Assembly (NCBI GenBank): GCA_021292165.1
Contig: CM037877.1
Coordinates: forward strand, 85,157,691 to 85,221,690
Reading direction: 5' to 3'
Origin: Shinisaurus crocodilurus
Lineage: Eukaryota; Chordata; Lepidosauria; Squamata; Shinisauridae
DNA length: 64,000 bases
Notes under the pieces: generated by a model
What the model was told of the DNA's origin: nothing
Database searches by the model: none
Seen by the model: only the letters and a program-made list of their open reading frames with translations
In this document: positions 62,301 to 64,000 of the stretch, one piece after another
Position numbering within the stretch: position 1 is the stretch's first letter
Layout: each line of letters opens with the position of its first letter
Program-made: the position numbers and the translations under genes

Positions 62301-63405
62301 TCACAGGGTTGTTGTGAGGATAAAATGGAGAGGAGGAGGAGGATTATGTAAGCCGCCTTGGGTTCCTTATAGGAAAAAAGGCGGGGTATAAATATAATAA
62401 ATAAATAAATAAATAAATAAGCCAACAACATTCACTACTAGAAATGAGCCAGTGCTTCTAAGACTATGATGGCATTCTGGAGGCCAACAAATTCCACTGC
62501 CATAACTTGGCTTCAAATGAATCTCAAATGGTCATTAATCTGGAATAAATGTGGTCAAATCAAAGACACAGAACACAACTTTAGAGATTTACCTGTCCAA
62601 AAGTGCTTTAGCTATCTCTGAGGCCAAATAATAATAATAATAATAACAACAACAACAACAATACACCATCAAATAACACTGGCACCTTAAAGTATTCCCA
62701 ATATTATCCAGTGATAACTTTGTTTAAGGTCAGGTAGTTCATGGTGAACTTGGGAGGGTGTTGGGGACAAGGCAACAAAAAGAAATGTTTCACTCTAGGT
62801 CAGGGACTGGATCCAACTTGTCTCAATTAAATTCCTCTGGTGAGTAGCCCTTAATTTTTTCTTCTCCATAAAAAACAAGGAAACTGCTGTCCCCACCTAT
62901 TTTCTTTCCTTGTCCTCTCTCTGCCATTGCCTGCAGTCAGAAGAGGAAAGAACAGTCAAGAGCAGCAGACACCAGAAAGGAGAAGGAAAGATAACAGCTG
63001 GGGCAGGATCCTCTCTTGTCTAGAAAAAGGAAAGTGCTGCCACAAAGGTGAGTAGGTGGCAATTAACCTTTCTTCTTGATGGGAGAGGGGTAAAGCAAGG
63101 GCTAGAAGATAGCTTTCCACCAGCTTGTGCTTTTAGTGGCTGGTACAGGGAGCCTGCTGTACTTTTAGCCTTACACGAAGGGCACAATATATGAACAAGC
63201 CTTAAACACTAGGGCAATAAATTTTCTTGTGCTTTAAATCAATATTTTCTGTGTTGATATACAAAAAAATAGAACTGTCAATTTTAGTGCTCTGCTTGGA
63301 AATGGTCTTAATGAAGTTACATGCAACTTTTAAAACCTTTTTATACGTTTTCTCCTCATTTTGTTTTCCGGAAGCAGGATCTCCATTTTCAGTTATTGTC
63401 TGCAT
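8664..63405 (-). CDS. PIP5K1B: PIP5K1B, joined coding sequence of 12 exons (stop codon outside them)
   Basis: Phosphatidylinositol-4-phosphate 5-kinase type 1 beta makes PI(4,5)P2 from PI4P at the plasma membrane. It acts in actin remodelling, endocytosis and second-messenger supply. Exons: 63337-63405, 53979-54109, 47175-47292, 41735-41887, 40150-40449, 24815-25026, 24231-24314, 24071-24119, 22778-22862, 20494-20649, 19169-19313, 8664-8781. All introns are GT-AG and all phases join, giving 540 residues. Visible landmarks: G-loop GASGSLFF (121-128), ATP-binding Lys138, DLKGS with Asp203, MDYSLLLG with Asp266, IID with Asp350, and activation-loop KKLE with Glu362, which sets PI4P specificity in type I enzymes. 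The serine-rich tail ends in DVYL. The paralogues PIP5K1A and PIP5K1C have different tails; [19 protein letters not shown] and the [10 protein letters not shown] ending identify the beta form as I remember it. The stop codon must be in a downstream exon. Confidence 0.97.
8782..10654. other. Intron 11, distal part: nothing coding recognised
   Basis: There is an AC microsatellite at 9521-9542. Nearby is a 14-bp inverted pair (gaaacaggaaaagc at about 9580 and its complement near 9650), possibly the ends of a ~95-bp palindromic element. The rest is AT-rich and unique-looking. Confidence 0.5.
10655..10935. mobile_element. Tigger-like TA-flanked MITE
   Basis: Ends CAGTAAAACCTTGGACTGCA and, inverted, CAGTAATACCTTGGATTGCA, with TA on each side (10653-10654, 10936-10937). 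The sequence and TA target are typical of Tc1/mariner (Tigger-type) non-autonomous elements. 281 bp. Confidence 0.85.
11036..11149 (+). mobile_element. 5S-rRNA-derived SINE with CR1-like tail, truncated
   Basis: It begins in the 5S-like tggttattacttggatggga and continues into ctcctctagtttcctgcatt, ggactcgatagccttgtagg and a ccaactctatga end. It is the third and most truncated copy of the element seen at 47672 and 59582. Confidence 0.7.
11150..11701 (-). mobile_element. L2 LINE fragment, ORF2 C terminus
   Basis: A minus-strand frame at 11366-11701 reads ...[18 protein letters not shown]..., then [15 protein letters not shown]. This block ([17 protein letters not shown]) is the well-known end of vertebrate L2 reverse transcriptases. 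The 3' non-coding part continues to 11150. Confidence 0.85.
12197..12456. mobile_element. TA-flanked MITE, CAGGCAGTC-type (copy 1)
   Basis: Starts caggcagtcagtccccagg and ends ggactacctg, flanked by TA. The interior has a self-complementary motif, cgtagtatactacg. Copy 2 is at 28285-28518 in inverted orientation. Probably Tc1/mariner-type. Confidence 0.8.
12861..13097 (+). mobile_element. Sauria-type SINE, full length
   Basis: The tRNA-like head gagccagttgatgtagtggt is followed by a box B-like gttctagtccc relative, the body and the tail ataaataaataaa. Moderately diverged. Confidence 0.9.
13098..14180. other. Intron 11, AT-rich stretch, nothing recognised
   Basis: There is a run of C at about 13433-13444. 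No splice-flanked frame or repeat family that I know is present. Confidence 0.45.
14185..14530. repeat. Long imperfect inverted repeat (MITE-like)
   Basis: The halves meet near 14360. Left blocks such as gcacatggatcc and gctttgcgtaaaatt have complements on the right (ttttacgcaaagtgc, ggtccatgtgc). Outer blocks tgtctccgagac / cttagagatgg also pair. Every block repeats a gcaaatt/aatttgc theme, so it is a palindromic element without coding capacity. Confidence 0.65.
14685..14712 (+). repeat. GT microsatellite
   Basis: A (GT)14-like run. Confidence 0.95.
14838..17240. mobile_element. ~2.4-kb AACCCATG-rich non-autonomous DNA element (copy 1)
   Basis: Both ends carry repeated catgggttgtcatgttgtctga motifs (split here: catgggttgtc, atgttgtctga) in opposite orientation. 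Interior blocks match copy 2 at 28757-30612: tttggcaacaagccac, gggttgtttgaccca, tgccctggacattgccc and gctgtcactagc. The right end also has a perfect 16-bp hairpin, gataacccacactcaa. Open frames inside (15165-15551, 15803-16090) are not recognisable proteins. Superfamily unknown. Exact ends are uncertain by tens of bases. Confidence 0.7.
17241..18722. other. Intron 11, no recognisable features
   Basis: AT-rich DNA with two adjacent plus-strand open frames (17803-18009, 18013-18216). Neither resembles a family I know and both lack splice or coding signals. I treat them as chance frames. Confidence 0.45.
18723..18810. mobile_element. GCAATCCTAT-type palindromic MITE
   Basis: gctgcaattctataaacact...aggattgcactg, with the central pair gtaagtcccattgaa / ttcaatggcgtttac. 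The same family occurs at 40699-40787 and 60125-60214, with a diverged relative at 41225-41310. Confidence 0.7.
19169..19313 (-). CDS. PIP5K1B: PIP5K1B coding exon 11 (residues 453-501): serine-rich tail
   Basis: With the acceptor ttctttttcctgtacag it reads (V)[21 protein letters not shown], then [19 protein letters not shown] and GTRFYSS. An alternative AG seven bases further in loses two residues, breaks the length match and disrupts the phase, so I rejected it. The donor AGCAG|gtaatc splits Ser501. The segment is low in predicted structure and serine-rich, as in other vertebrates. Confidence 0.93.
19439..19752. mobile_element. Palindromic MITE with long inverted ends
   Basis: The left end ctgcatttggatgatcatcc...ataaaccatggtttatgaag pairs with the inverted right end ctggtcgcattcagatgatt...ataaaccaagatttatgaag. 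The interior contains a second pair around taagccagagtcccc / ggggaactctggctta. It lies in intron 10, close to exon 11. Confidence 0.65.
19848..20157. mobile_element. hAT-type MITE with 8-bp target duplication
   Basis: Starts cagggataggcaacatgg, ends gcttgcctacctatg. The exact duplication ctgtagtc lies at 19840-19847 and 20158-20165. The ...GGCAAC/GTTGCC-type ends and 8-bp duplication mark hAT. Confidence 0.85.
20494..20649 (-). CDS. PIP5K1B: PIP5K1B coding exon 10 (residues 401-453)
   Basis: It encodes [38 protein letters not shown] and [32 protein letters not shown] is characteristic of the tail after the kinase domain in PIP5K1B, and RCNS looks like a basophilic phosphosite. The acceptor is tttaaacacag and the donor GAAG|gtaatg. 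Two bases complete residue 401 and one base begins residue 453. Confidence 0.95.
20650..22777. other. Intron 9
   Basis: It contains a hAT-type palindrome with degraded ends at about 21917-22060, a dispersed repeat starting gaagaaccctgctggatcag at 22343-22450 (also at about 33728), and the hAT at 22518. The rest is unrecognised; the open frames near 21435-21742 are not conserved in appearance. Confidence 0.6.
22518..22641. mobile_element. hAT-type palindromic MITE, 124 bp
   Basis: cagccctacccaatgtggtg...acacccggttggggcaagcta with the inner pair tacaactccca / tgggagttgta. The exact 8-bp duplication atgcagag lies at 22510-22517 and 22642-22649. Confidence 0.85.
22778..22862 (-). CDS. PIP5K1B: PIP5K1B coding exon 9 (residues 373-400 plus split residue 401)
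   Basis: It encodes [19 protein letters not shown] then SSRVFKKNQ, the end of the kinase domain. The acceptor is a T-rich tract ending cttgtag. The only donor that keeps the frame is CAAA|gtaggt, with A rather than G as the last exon base. Residue 399 is Asn where Ile is expected (KKIQ), beside a run of eight A. Residue 401 becomes Met (A joined to TG) where human has Ala from memory. Both oddities sit at this junction. Confidence 0.92.
23302..23532 (+). mobile_element. Degenerate LINE-like ORF end with a CCHH motif
   Basis: A frame reads [19 protein letters not shown]..., then [20 protein letters not shown], His, Arg and a stop. The Cys-x2-Cys...SRIGLxSHxRTH ending is found at the C terminus of certain non-LTR retrotransposon proteins (family knowledge; clade not determined). 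One internal TGA interrupts it (AKC-AK-stop-KARQ), so it is dead. It lies in intron 8, antisense to PIP5K1B. Confidence 0.55.
23838..23955 (+). mobile_element. LINE/SINE 3' tail (L2-like)
   Basis: agactgtaaagttctttggg...aaagcactgtatacattgat...tatataaataagcaaa. This is the familiar tail of L2-related vertebrate retroposons, with a short A/T repeat end. Confidence 0.6.
24071..24119 (-). CDS. PIP5K1B: PIP5K1B coding exon 8 (residues 356-372): activation loop
   Basis: This 49-bp microexon encodes (R)[20 protein letters not shown] is the start of the activation loop, with Glu362, the residue that gives type I enzymes their PI4P preference. The acceptor is gtgtgtcatcag and the donor GGG|gtaagc. 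It is too short to be seen as an open frame and was placed by phase and by the flanking exons. Confidence 0.95.
24231..24314 (-). CDS. PIP5K1B: PIP5K1B coding exon 7 (residues 328-356): IID motif
   Basis: It encodes [19 protein letters not shown] then [11 protein letters not shown] (Asp350) is the metal-binding aspartate of PIP kinases. The acceptor is gctgccgtcag and the donor AG|gtaatt. The exon starts with the third base of Thr328 and ends with two bases of Arg356. An intron of only 111 bp separates it from exon 8. Confidence 0.95.
24315..24814. other. Intron 6 (500 bp), no recognisable elements
   Basis: AT-rich unique-looking intron between exons 6 and 7. Confidence 0.7.
24815..25026 (-). 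CDS. PIP5K1B: PIP5K1B coding exon 6 (residues 258-327 plus split Thr328)
   Basis: It starts [17 protein letters not shown] with the MDYSLL motif (Asp266). A variable insert follows ([20 protein letters not shown]), then [15 protein letters not shown]. The insert is typical of type I kinases and differs most from the human sequence as I recall it. The acceptor is ttttattgctag; the donor AC|gtaagt splits Thr328. Confidence 0.96.
25027..27879. other. Intron 5, exon-6-proximal part
   Basis: Mostly unique AT-rich DNA. There is a minus-strand SINE/LINE-tail remnant at about 25508-25585 (ttacaccccacctttcaaac) and a fragment of the GCAATCCTAT MITE family at about 26725-26775. The small open frames at 25857-26220 and 27004-27189 are not recognised. 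Confidence 0.5.
27888..28011. mobile_element. hAT-type palindromic MITE, 124 bp
   Basis: tagggctctccaaccttg...ccaaggttggagagccctg. The exact 8-bp duplication ttttagat lies at 27880-27887 and 28012-28019. It is the same family and length as 22518-22641. Confidence 0.9.
28146..28177. repeat. AT microsatellite
   Basis: About 16 alternating AT units. Confidence 0.95.
28285..28518. mobile_element. TA-flanked MITE, CAGGCAGTC-type (copy 2, inverted)
   Basis: Starts caggcagtccctgagttaag and ends acctggggactgcctg, flanked by TA. It is the reverse complement of the family copy at 12197-12456, sharing the gcgtagtatactacgcaatt block. Confidence 0.85.
28757..30612. mobile_element. AACCCATG-rich non-autonomous DNA element (copy 2)
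   Basis: The left end cgcatgacatgacaacccat...gggtaactaacta is matched by the inverted right end tttgcacgacacagcaaccc...gggtaactagcca. Interior order agrees with copy 1 at 14838-17240. A CR1 fragment (about 29320-29953) is inserted in the middle, so the element is older than that CR1 copy. No transposase is seen. Confidence 0.7.
29320..29953 (+). mobile_element. CR1 LINE 3' fragment
   Basis: An open frame reads [20 protein letters not shown], then [40 protein letters not shown] and [19 protein letters not shown]. This is the C-terminal part of CR1 ORF2. The 3' end follows (gagcagggggttggactcga...ccaactcta). One frame is open through 199 codons; [20 protein letters not shown] looks slightly rearranged. 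The copy is fairly recent, 5'-truncated and inserted within a DNA element. Confidence 0.95.
31612..31862 (+). mobile_element. Sauria-type SINE, full length
   Basis: Head agccagtgtggcgtagtggt, B-box-like ggttctagtccc, body gttgtgaggataaaatggag, tail of aataaataaa. Confidence 0.95.
31863..33715. other. Intron 5, unique-looking stretch
   Basis: It contains diverged pieces of the GCAATCCTAT MITE family at about 32450-32525. Otherwise nothing is recognisable. Confidence 0.45.
33838..34290 (+). mobile_element. L2 LINE fragment, ORF2 C-terminal part
   Basis: A frame reads [20 protein letters not shown], then [37 protein letters not shown] and [20 protein letters not shown]. This is the thumb and C-terminal region of L2 reverse transcriptases. 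It follows a different dispersed repeat at 33720-33835. Confidence 0.93.
34291..35545. other. Intron 5, no recognised genes
   Basis: AT-rich DNA with a G run near 34829-34838, an L2-like tail fragment at about 35440-35490 (aaagctctttggggcagaga) and an AC microsatellite at about 35503-35528. Confidence 0.5.
35546..35790 (+). mobile_element. Sauria-type SINE, full length
   Basis: Head agaagccagtatagcgtagt, box B-like gttctagtccccg, body as in the other copies, tail (aata)n. Little diverged. Confidence 0.95.
35791..37276. other. Intron 5, no recognised genes
   Basis: It includes C and T homopolymer runs (about 36767-36778 and 36985-37001) and a truncated hAT-like piece at about 36670-36930. 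Open frames at 36422-36953 are not recognisable proteins. Confidence 0.45.
37277..37362. mobile_element. MITE related to that at 7771-7872 (inverted)
   Basis: acacaatcctatgcagtgct...gggaatgctgggagttgcag...taaacatgcataggattgcacc. Confidence 0.65.
37556..37685. mobile_element. hAT-type palindromic repeat
   Basis: cagcctttcccaacctggtg...ggaagtttggggaaggttgg with inner ccagatgttttggacta / agtctaaaacatctgg. No clear target duplication. Confidence 0.65.
37785..38010 (+). mobile_element. L2-derived 3' fragment
   Basis: The sequence encodes a degraded ...LWNTLF... end followed by an L2-like 3' region (cccaggctttttaaagaact...ggctacctttaa). Confidence 0.5.
38019..38386. mobile_element. hAT-type element, CAGGGTTGCAA ends
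   Basis: Starts cagggttgcaaaaaatcatg and ends aatcattgcaaccctg, so the ends are inverted. Flanking octamers are aaacaaat and aaataaat (7 of 8 identical). The interior is rich in tgattt/aaatca motifs. 368 bp, no coding capacity. Confidence 0.8.
38490..39135 (-). mobile_element. L2-related retroposon fragment
   Basis: A minus-strand frame contains [20 protein letters not shown] then [11 protein letters not shown], the L2-type C-terminal block. The adjoining sequence (tcattacaataatccgatcg) is typical of degraded L2-type 3' regions. A related sequence lies at 63560-64000. Confidence 0.6.
39155..39250 (+). mobile_element. LINE/SINE tail
   Basis: gaattgctgtgaactgccca, then gagagcttcagctgttgggc and a (ttg)n end. 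Confidence 0.6.
39251..39625. other. GC-rich segment of unknown origin
   Basis: It is much richer in GC than the flanking intron, with overlapping open frames on both strands (for example 39265-39498 plus, 39245-39613 minus). The plus frame has a DCSRCGSF motif that I cannot assign. No splice signals of conviction are present. It could be transposon cargo or an old CpG-rich insertion. Confidence 0.35.
40150..40449 (-). CDS. PIP5K1B: PIP5K1B coding exon 5 (residues 158-257): catalytic core
   Basis: This 300-bp exon encodes 100 residues in phase 0 from [17 protein letters not shown] to [10 protein letters not shown]. It holds [17 protein letters not shown] with the DLKGS motif (Asp203) and the basic stretch [10 protein letters not shown] that PI(4)P kinases use near the phosphoinositide head group (family knowledge). 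The acceptor is a long T-rich tract ending ttttaag; the donor is CGT|gtaagt. It is the longest and best-conserved exon here and identifies the family by itself. Confidence 0.98.
40699..40787. mobile_element. GCAATCCTAT-type palindromic MITE
   Basis: ggctgcaatcctatgcacac...gtaagccccactgaagacagtg...catgcttaggattgggc, in intron 4, near exon 5. Confidence 0.75.
41225..41310. mobile_element. Palindromic MITE, GTTGTATCCA ends
   Basis: gttgtatccaatgttagcct and, inverted, gttgtatccagtgttagtcc, with inner acttaagtcccatt / aatgggtctactct. Exact-looking 20-bp inverted ends with two mismatches. Confidence 0.75.
41735..41887 (-). CDS. PIP5K1B: PIP5K1B coding exon 4 (residues 107-157): G-loop and ATP lysine
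   Basis: It encodes [40 protein letters not shown] and [11 protein letters not shown]. It carries the nucleotide-binding loop GASGSLFF (121-128) and, ten residues later, the IIK lysine (Lys138) that contacts ATP. It is 153 bp, phase 0 at both ends, with acceptor tgtgttcag and donor ATG|gtaaat. Confidence 0.97.
41888..43606. other. Intron 3, exon-4-proximal part
   Basis: It contains a short tandem duplication ttcccattctctgcacaa (about 42235-42260) and otherwise unremarkable AT-rich DNA, with runs of C near 43480. Confidence 0.45.
43607..43890 (+). repeat. Imperfect tandem units of ~115 bp
   Basis: Successive units share aagtgccagc(t/c)(g)ag, tcgggtgcctccttcatg, ccaattggggcagagagc and aaagggaatgg. 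Two near-complete units and a partial third are visible, each GC-rich and about 75-85% alike by eye. Confidence 0.7.
44160..44403 (-). mobile_element. Sauria-type SINE, full length
   Basis: Reverse orientation: (ttta)n, then taccccactttttttcctgc..., ending with the head complement acgccacactggctca. Same orientation as PIP5K1B transcription. Confidence 0.95.
44470..44800. repeat. Palindromic MITE-like inverted repeat
   Basis: gggaaactat(c/t)gttactgg and tattttgtctgaattggg have complements on the other side of a centre at ttaaaccatggtttaa (about 44638). Outer tgcatgagtc / aggggctgcatgca pairs are weaker. Confidence 0.6.
44944..45381. mobile_element. hAT-type element with a very GC-rich interior
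   Basis: Starts CAGGGCCGGCGCTACCG and, inverted, CAGGAACGGTGCAGGG. The exact 8-bp duplication ataatagc lies at 44936-44943 and 45382-45389. Subterminal ggctgcctagggcgc and tttggcctagggcgcca are also related inversely. The 300-bp interior is CpG-dense with codon-like GCC/GCG runs. On the minus strand a frame ends [10 protein letters not shown] before gtaggt, a possible splice donor. No transposase is seen. Confidence 0.85.
45668..45924. mobile_element. hAT-type element, 257 bp
   Basis: Starts cagaactgggcaacctgcag and ends aaagttgcccaaccctg, inverted. The exact 8-bp duplication gtttagca lies at 45660-45667 and 45925-45932. Confidence 0.9.
45933..47174. other. Intron 3, exon-3-proximal part
   Basis: Unique AT-rich DNA with a gtgtgtgt...acacacac junction at 46820-46852, which is self-complementary. 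Nothing coding is recognised. Confidence 0.5.
47175..47292 (-). CDS. PIP5K1B: PIP5K1B coding exon 3 (residues 67-106)
   Basis: After one base that completes Ser67 it reads [20 protein letters not shown] then [19 protein letters not shown]. The acceptor ctttcaattcag and donor TTG|gtaaga are both clear. The [20 protein letters not shown] block is a signature of the N lobe of PIP kinases. Cys99 stands where I recall Gly in human PIP5K1B, a conservative enough lineage change outside the catalytic residues. Confidence 0.96.
47672..47820 (+). mobile_element. 5S-rRNA-derived SINE with CR1-like tail
   Basis: The head tatctgagcgtggaaagcta, agcagggtcaggcccggtta and ttacttggatgggagacc follows the internal promoter of 5S rRNA (A box, intermediate element, C box). 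After that comes gcatcgagcagggggttggc...gatggccttgtaggctcc, which is the 3' end of the CR1 elements in this window. This predicts pol III transcription and CR1 machinery for retroposition. Confidence 0.88.
47821..51140. other. Intron 2, no genes
   Basis: It contains a truncated hAT-like piece at about 47885-48010, MITE-family fragments with ctactcagaagcaggactga at about 48050-48290, AT-rich hairpins at about 48885-48935, an AG microsatellite at 49796-49821 and a hAT-like 5' end (cagggctgcccagaggggga) at 50869. The open frame at 49017-49310 is not a protein I recognise. Confidence 0.5.
51141..51486 (-). mobile_element. CR1 LINE 3' fragment
   Basis: It starts with the CR1 3' repeat (atcatagaatcatagaatca) and encodes on the minus strand [40 protein letters not shown] and [17 protein letters not shown]. 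It is very similar to the copy at 29320-29953. Its 5' end abuts a GATATC-rich repeat. Confidence 0.93.
51482..51575. repeat. GATATC/GATATCAATATC-rich self-complementary repeat
   Basis: Many overlapping gatatc, atatcaatatc and tctcc(c/t)gag words lie in about 90 bp, ending in ctcctgaggggagatattgat, which folds on itself. Confidence 0.7.
52471..52552 (+). repeat. Two tandem 41-bp units
   Basis: caataaatct(t/c)... units at 52471-52511 and 52512-52552 differ at only a few positions. Confidence 0.9.
52583..52652 (+). repeat. Exact tandem duplication of 35 bp
   Basis: tattcatgaaacgaccctt..., units at 52583-52617 and 52618-52652, identical. It lies 30 bases after another tandem pair. Confidence 0.95.
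52714..53640 (+). mobile_element. Possible solo LTR (retroviral type)
   Basis: It begins near tgtaaaccaggtaatcccag. It contains a likely polyadenylation signal, ttgaataaactttcctgg (about 53434), followed by a GT-rich cacatggcgtgtgtggttcc, and ends near ccttccttcaca. A related pair gaggtaagccctgaag(a/g)aga occurs at about 53117 and 53197. An ATA microsatellite (53281-53319) interrupts it. I could not find an exact target duplication, so the borders and class are tentative. No viral gene is present. Confidence 0.4.
53281..53319 (+). repeat. ATA microsatellite
   Basis: Thirteen uninterrupted ATA units. Confidence 0.97.
53685..53915 (+). mobile_element. Diverged Sauria-like SINE
   Basis: aaagccagtggtatagtggttagtcttgg...ggccagttagcatctctcag...gaataaataaataa. 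The head and tail are recognisable and the middle is strongly diverged. It lies 60 bases from the exon 2 donor. Confidence 0.75.
53979..54109 (-). CDS. PIP5K1B: PIP5K1B coding exon 2 (residues 24-66 plus split Ser67)
   Basis: It encodes [39 protein letters not shown] and VFLP, the N-terminal segment leading into the PIP kinase domain. The acceptor is ctttgcag and the donor is CCCAG|gtaagg. The exon ends after two bases of the Ser67 codon, which exon 3 completes. This segment supports dimerisation and membrane contact in type I PIP kinases (family knowledge). Nothing is broken. Confidence 0.96.
54110..57552. other. Intron 1, exon-2-proximal part
   Basis: Mostly unique AT-rich DNA. A hAT-like degraded segment lies at about 56580-56870, with a run of G at about 57107-57118. 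The open frames are short and unrecognised. Confidence 0.5.
57553..58138. mobile_element. hAT-type element with nested repeat insertion
   Basis: Starts caaggatggagaacctctga and ends gcttctccacccctg, inverted. The exact 8-bp duplication ctgtagga lies at 57545-57552 and 58139-58146. A (tat)n/(tac)n microsatellite at 57721-57791 plus an L2-tail-like stretch to about 57930 is inserted in it. Confidence 0.88.
58147..59581. other. Intron 1, no recognised features
   Basis: AT-rich unique DNA. Confidence 0.5.
59582..59742 (-). mobile_element. 5S-rRNA-derived SINE with CR1-like tail (minus strand)
   Basis: Reverse orientation: tcatagatcatagagttgga...cgagtccaaccccctgctca, then ggtctcccatccaagtaata, accaggcttgaccatgctta and gcttgccacgctcagacaag. 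It has the same order of CR1-like tail and 5S-like head as at 47672, so the fusion is a family trait and not a chance junction. Confidence 0.88.
60125..60214. mobile_element. GCAATCCTAT-type palindromic MITE
   Basis: ggctgcaatcctatacccac...agtaagcctcactgaaaaaa...ataagattgtactgt. Confidence 0.7.
60215..61631. other. Intron 1, no recognised features
   Basis: AT-rich DNA. A plus-strand open frame at 60531-60803 resembles nothing I know. A 17-bp direct repeat (ttaagctacctaccac) occurs just before the SINE at 61632. Confidence 0.45.
61632..61875 (+). mobile_element. Sauria-type SINE, full length
   Basis: gagccagcgtggcatagtgg head, ggttctagtcccc B-box-like motif, full body and (aata)n tail. Confidence 0.95.
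62201..62421 (+). mobile_element. Sauria-type SINE, 5'-truncated
   Basis: Begins within the head at tttggactgggactcgggag; body and (aata)n tail complete. Only 330 bases from the previous copy in the same orientation. Confidence 0.95.
62627..62661 (+). repeat. AAT/AAC microsatellite
   Basis: (aat)n followed by (aac)n. Confidence 0.9.
63337..63405 (-). CDS. PIP5K1B: PIP5K1B coding exon 1 (residues 1-23, start codon)
   Basis: The exon begins at the ATG, directly after a cttttcag acceptor, and encodes [20 protein letters not shown] followed by [14 protein letters not shown] matches the family N terminus; the first five residues differ from the human form I recall. The ATG abuts the acceptor, so the 5' untranslated leader is in an upstream exon outside the window. 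The donor AAAAAG|gttttaaa is weak (GT followed by TTTA), but the phase-0 join to TASSAIKG in exon 2 is right. If this donor is not used, the frame reads into the intron (VLKVACNF...) and is therefore not the main product. Confidence 0.93.
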
Positions 63406-64000
63406 CTGAAAAGATTTTTAAAAACACATAAAATATTATTTATGATTTATATCCCACCTTTTAAAATAAGATTCAAGGAAGCGAATAGTCAAATAAGATA
63501 AAACAGTAATCACATCATAACAAAGCAACATGGGAACACCAAACAGTTTAAAATCAATATAACAGGCTAGTAGAAACATGGCAGAAGAATAGGGGGAATA
63601 GATATCCTAAGAGGCAGATCAAGTGCCATCAAAAGCCCAGGAGACCCGGAAGTGCCTGCTGCCCAAAAGATAATAACAAAGGTTCCAGGCACAGAGAGAA
63701 GGGCCTTTGATGAAGATCTCAACTGCCAAGCAGGTTCATATGGAAAAAGATGTTGCTTCAGATACCCTGGACCCAGTTTGTTTTAAGGTGTCAGAGGCCA
63801 AAACTAGCACCTTGATTGAGCCTGGAAACAGCTCTTTCAATTGGGGATGATATGCTCACAGTACCAAGTCCTTGTTAACAGTCTGGCTGCTGTATTCTTA
63901 ACCAGCCAAATGGTTTTCAAGAGCAACCCCATAAACAACATGCTGCTAGCCTAGACATTACTAAGGCATGGATAATTGTGACCAGATCATGTCTCTCCAA
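63406..64000. other. Intron upstream of the PIP5K1B start exon, with L2-related repeat
   Basis: The acceptor at 63406-63407 shows that this is intronic, so the leader exon lies beyond the window. From about 63425 on there is repeat-derived DNA. agaagggcctttgatgaaga...gtttgttttaaggtgtcaga...gaccagatcatgtctctcc is the type of 3' non-coding L2-like retroposon also seen at 38490-39135. Confidence 0.6.

Noticed and set aside
25027..63336. PABIR1 (FAM122A), an intronless gene inside a PIP5K1B intron in mammals
   Set aside because: No long intronless frame exists in any PIP5K1B intron here, which fits that gene being a mammalian retrocopy.

Overview
This is intronic vertebrate DNA, almost certainly from a squamate reptile (lizard or snake). 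Complete and partial Sauria-type SINEs recur throughout: tRNA-like head, a GTGAGGATAAAATGGAG body and an AATAAATAAA tail. CR1 and L2 LINE remnants and many short hAT and Tc1/mariner-type elements accompany them. Nothing prokaryotic is present.

One host gene spans nearly the whole window on the minus strand: PIP5K1B, type I phosphatidylinositol-4-phosphate 5-kinase beta. Twelve coding exons run from the start codon at 63405 to the codon for the final DVYL at 8664. All junctions join in phase to give 540 residues, which is the length I remember for the human protein. The G-loop, ATP-binding lysine (138), DLKGS, MDYSLL, IID and the specificity glutamate (362) fall at the expected positions. The stop codon is not in the last recognisable exon and must lie in a further terminal exon. 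Candidates with minus-strand polyadenylation signals lie at about 2800-3150. The 5' untranslated exon or exons and the promoter lie beyond 64000.

Left end (1-2300): a 1,054-bp hAT-type transposon (200-1253) has terminal inverted repeats and an exact 8-bp target duplication. It carries the promoter-like CpG-rich start, first coding exon and splice donor of an unrelated host gene, ACTR10 (Arp11, a dynactin subunit). This captured, mobile first exon is the most interesting object in the window.

2300-8660 holds the probable 3' end of PIP5K1B, a perfect 35-bp hairpin, and a three-level transposon nest: a TA-flanked element contains a foldback element, which contains a solo LTR. 8780-19170 (intron 11) and 25030-40150 (intron 5) each hold one copy of a ~2-kb element rich in AACCCATG motifs, one copy of a Tigger-like TA element, and SINE and L2 pieces. 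41890-63340 (introns 1-3) hold further hAT elements, one with a very GC-rich interior, and two of the three copies of a 5S-rRNA-derived SINE with a CR1-like tail; the third is in intron 11. They also hold local tandem duplications and a possible solo LTR.

Eight elements have exact or near-exact 8-bp target duplications flanking hAT-like ends, so hAT transposition has shaped the locus strongly. I found no tRNA or rRNA genes, CRISPR arrays or other intact host gene.
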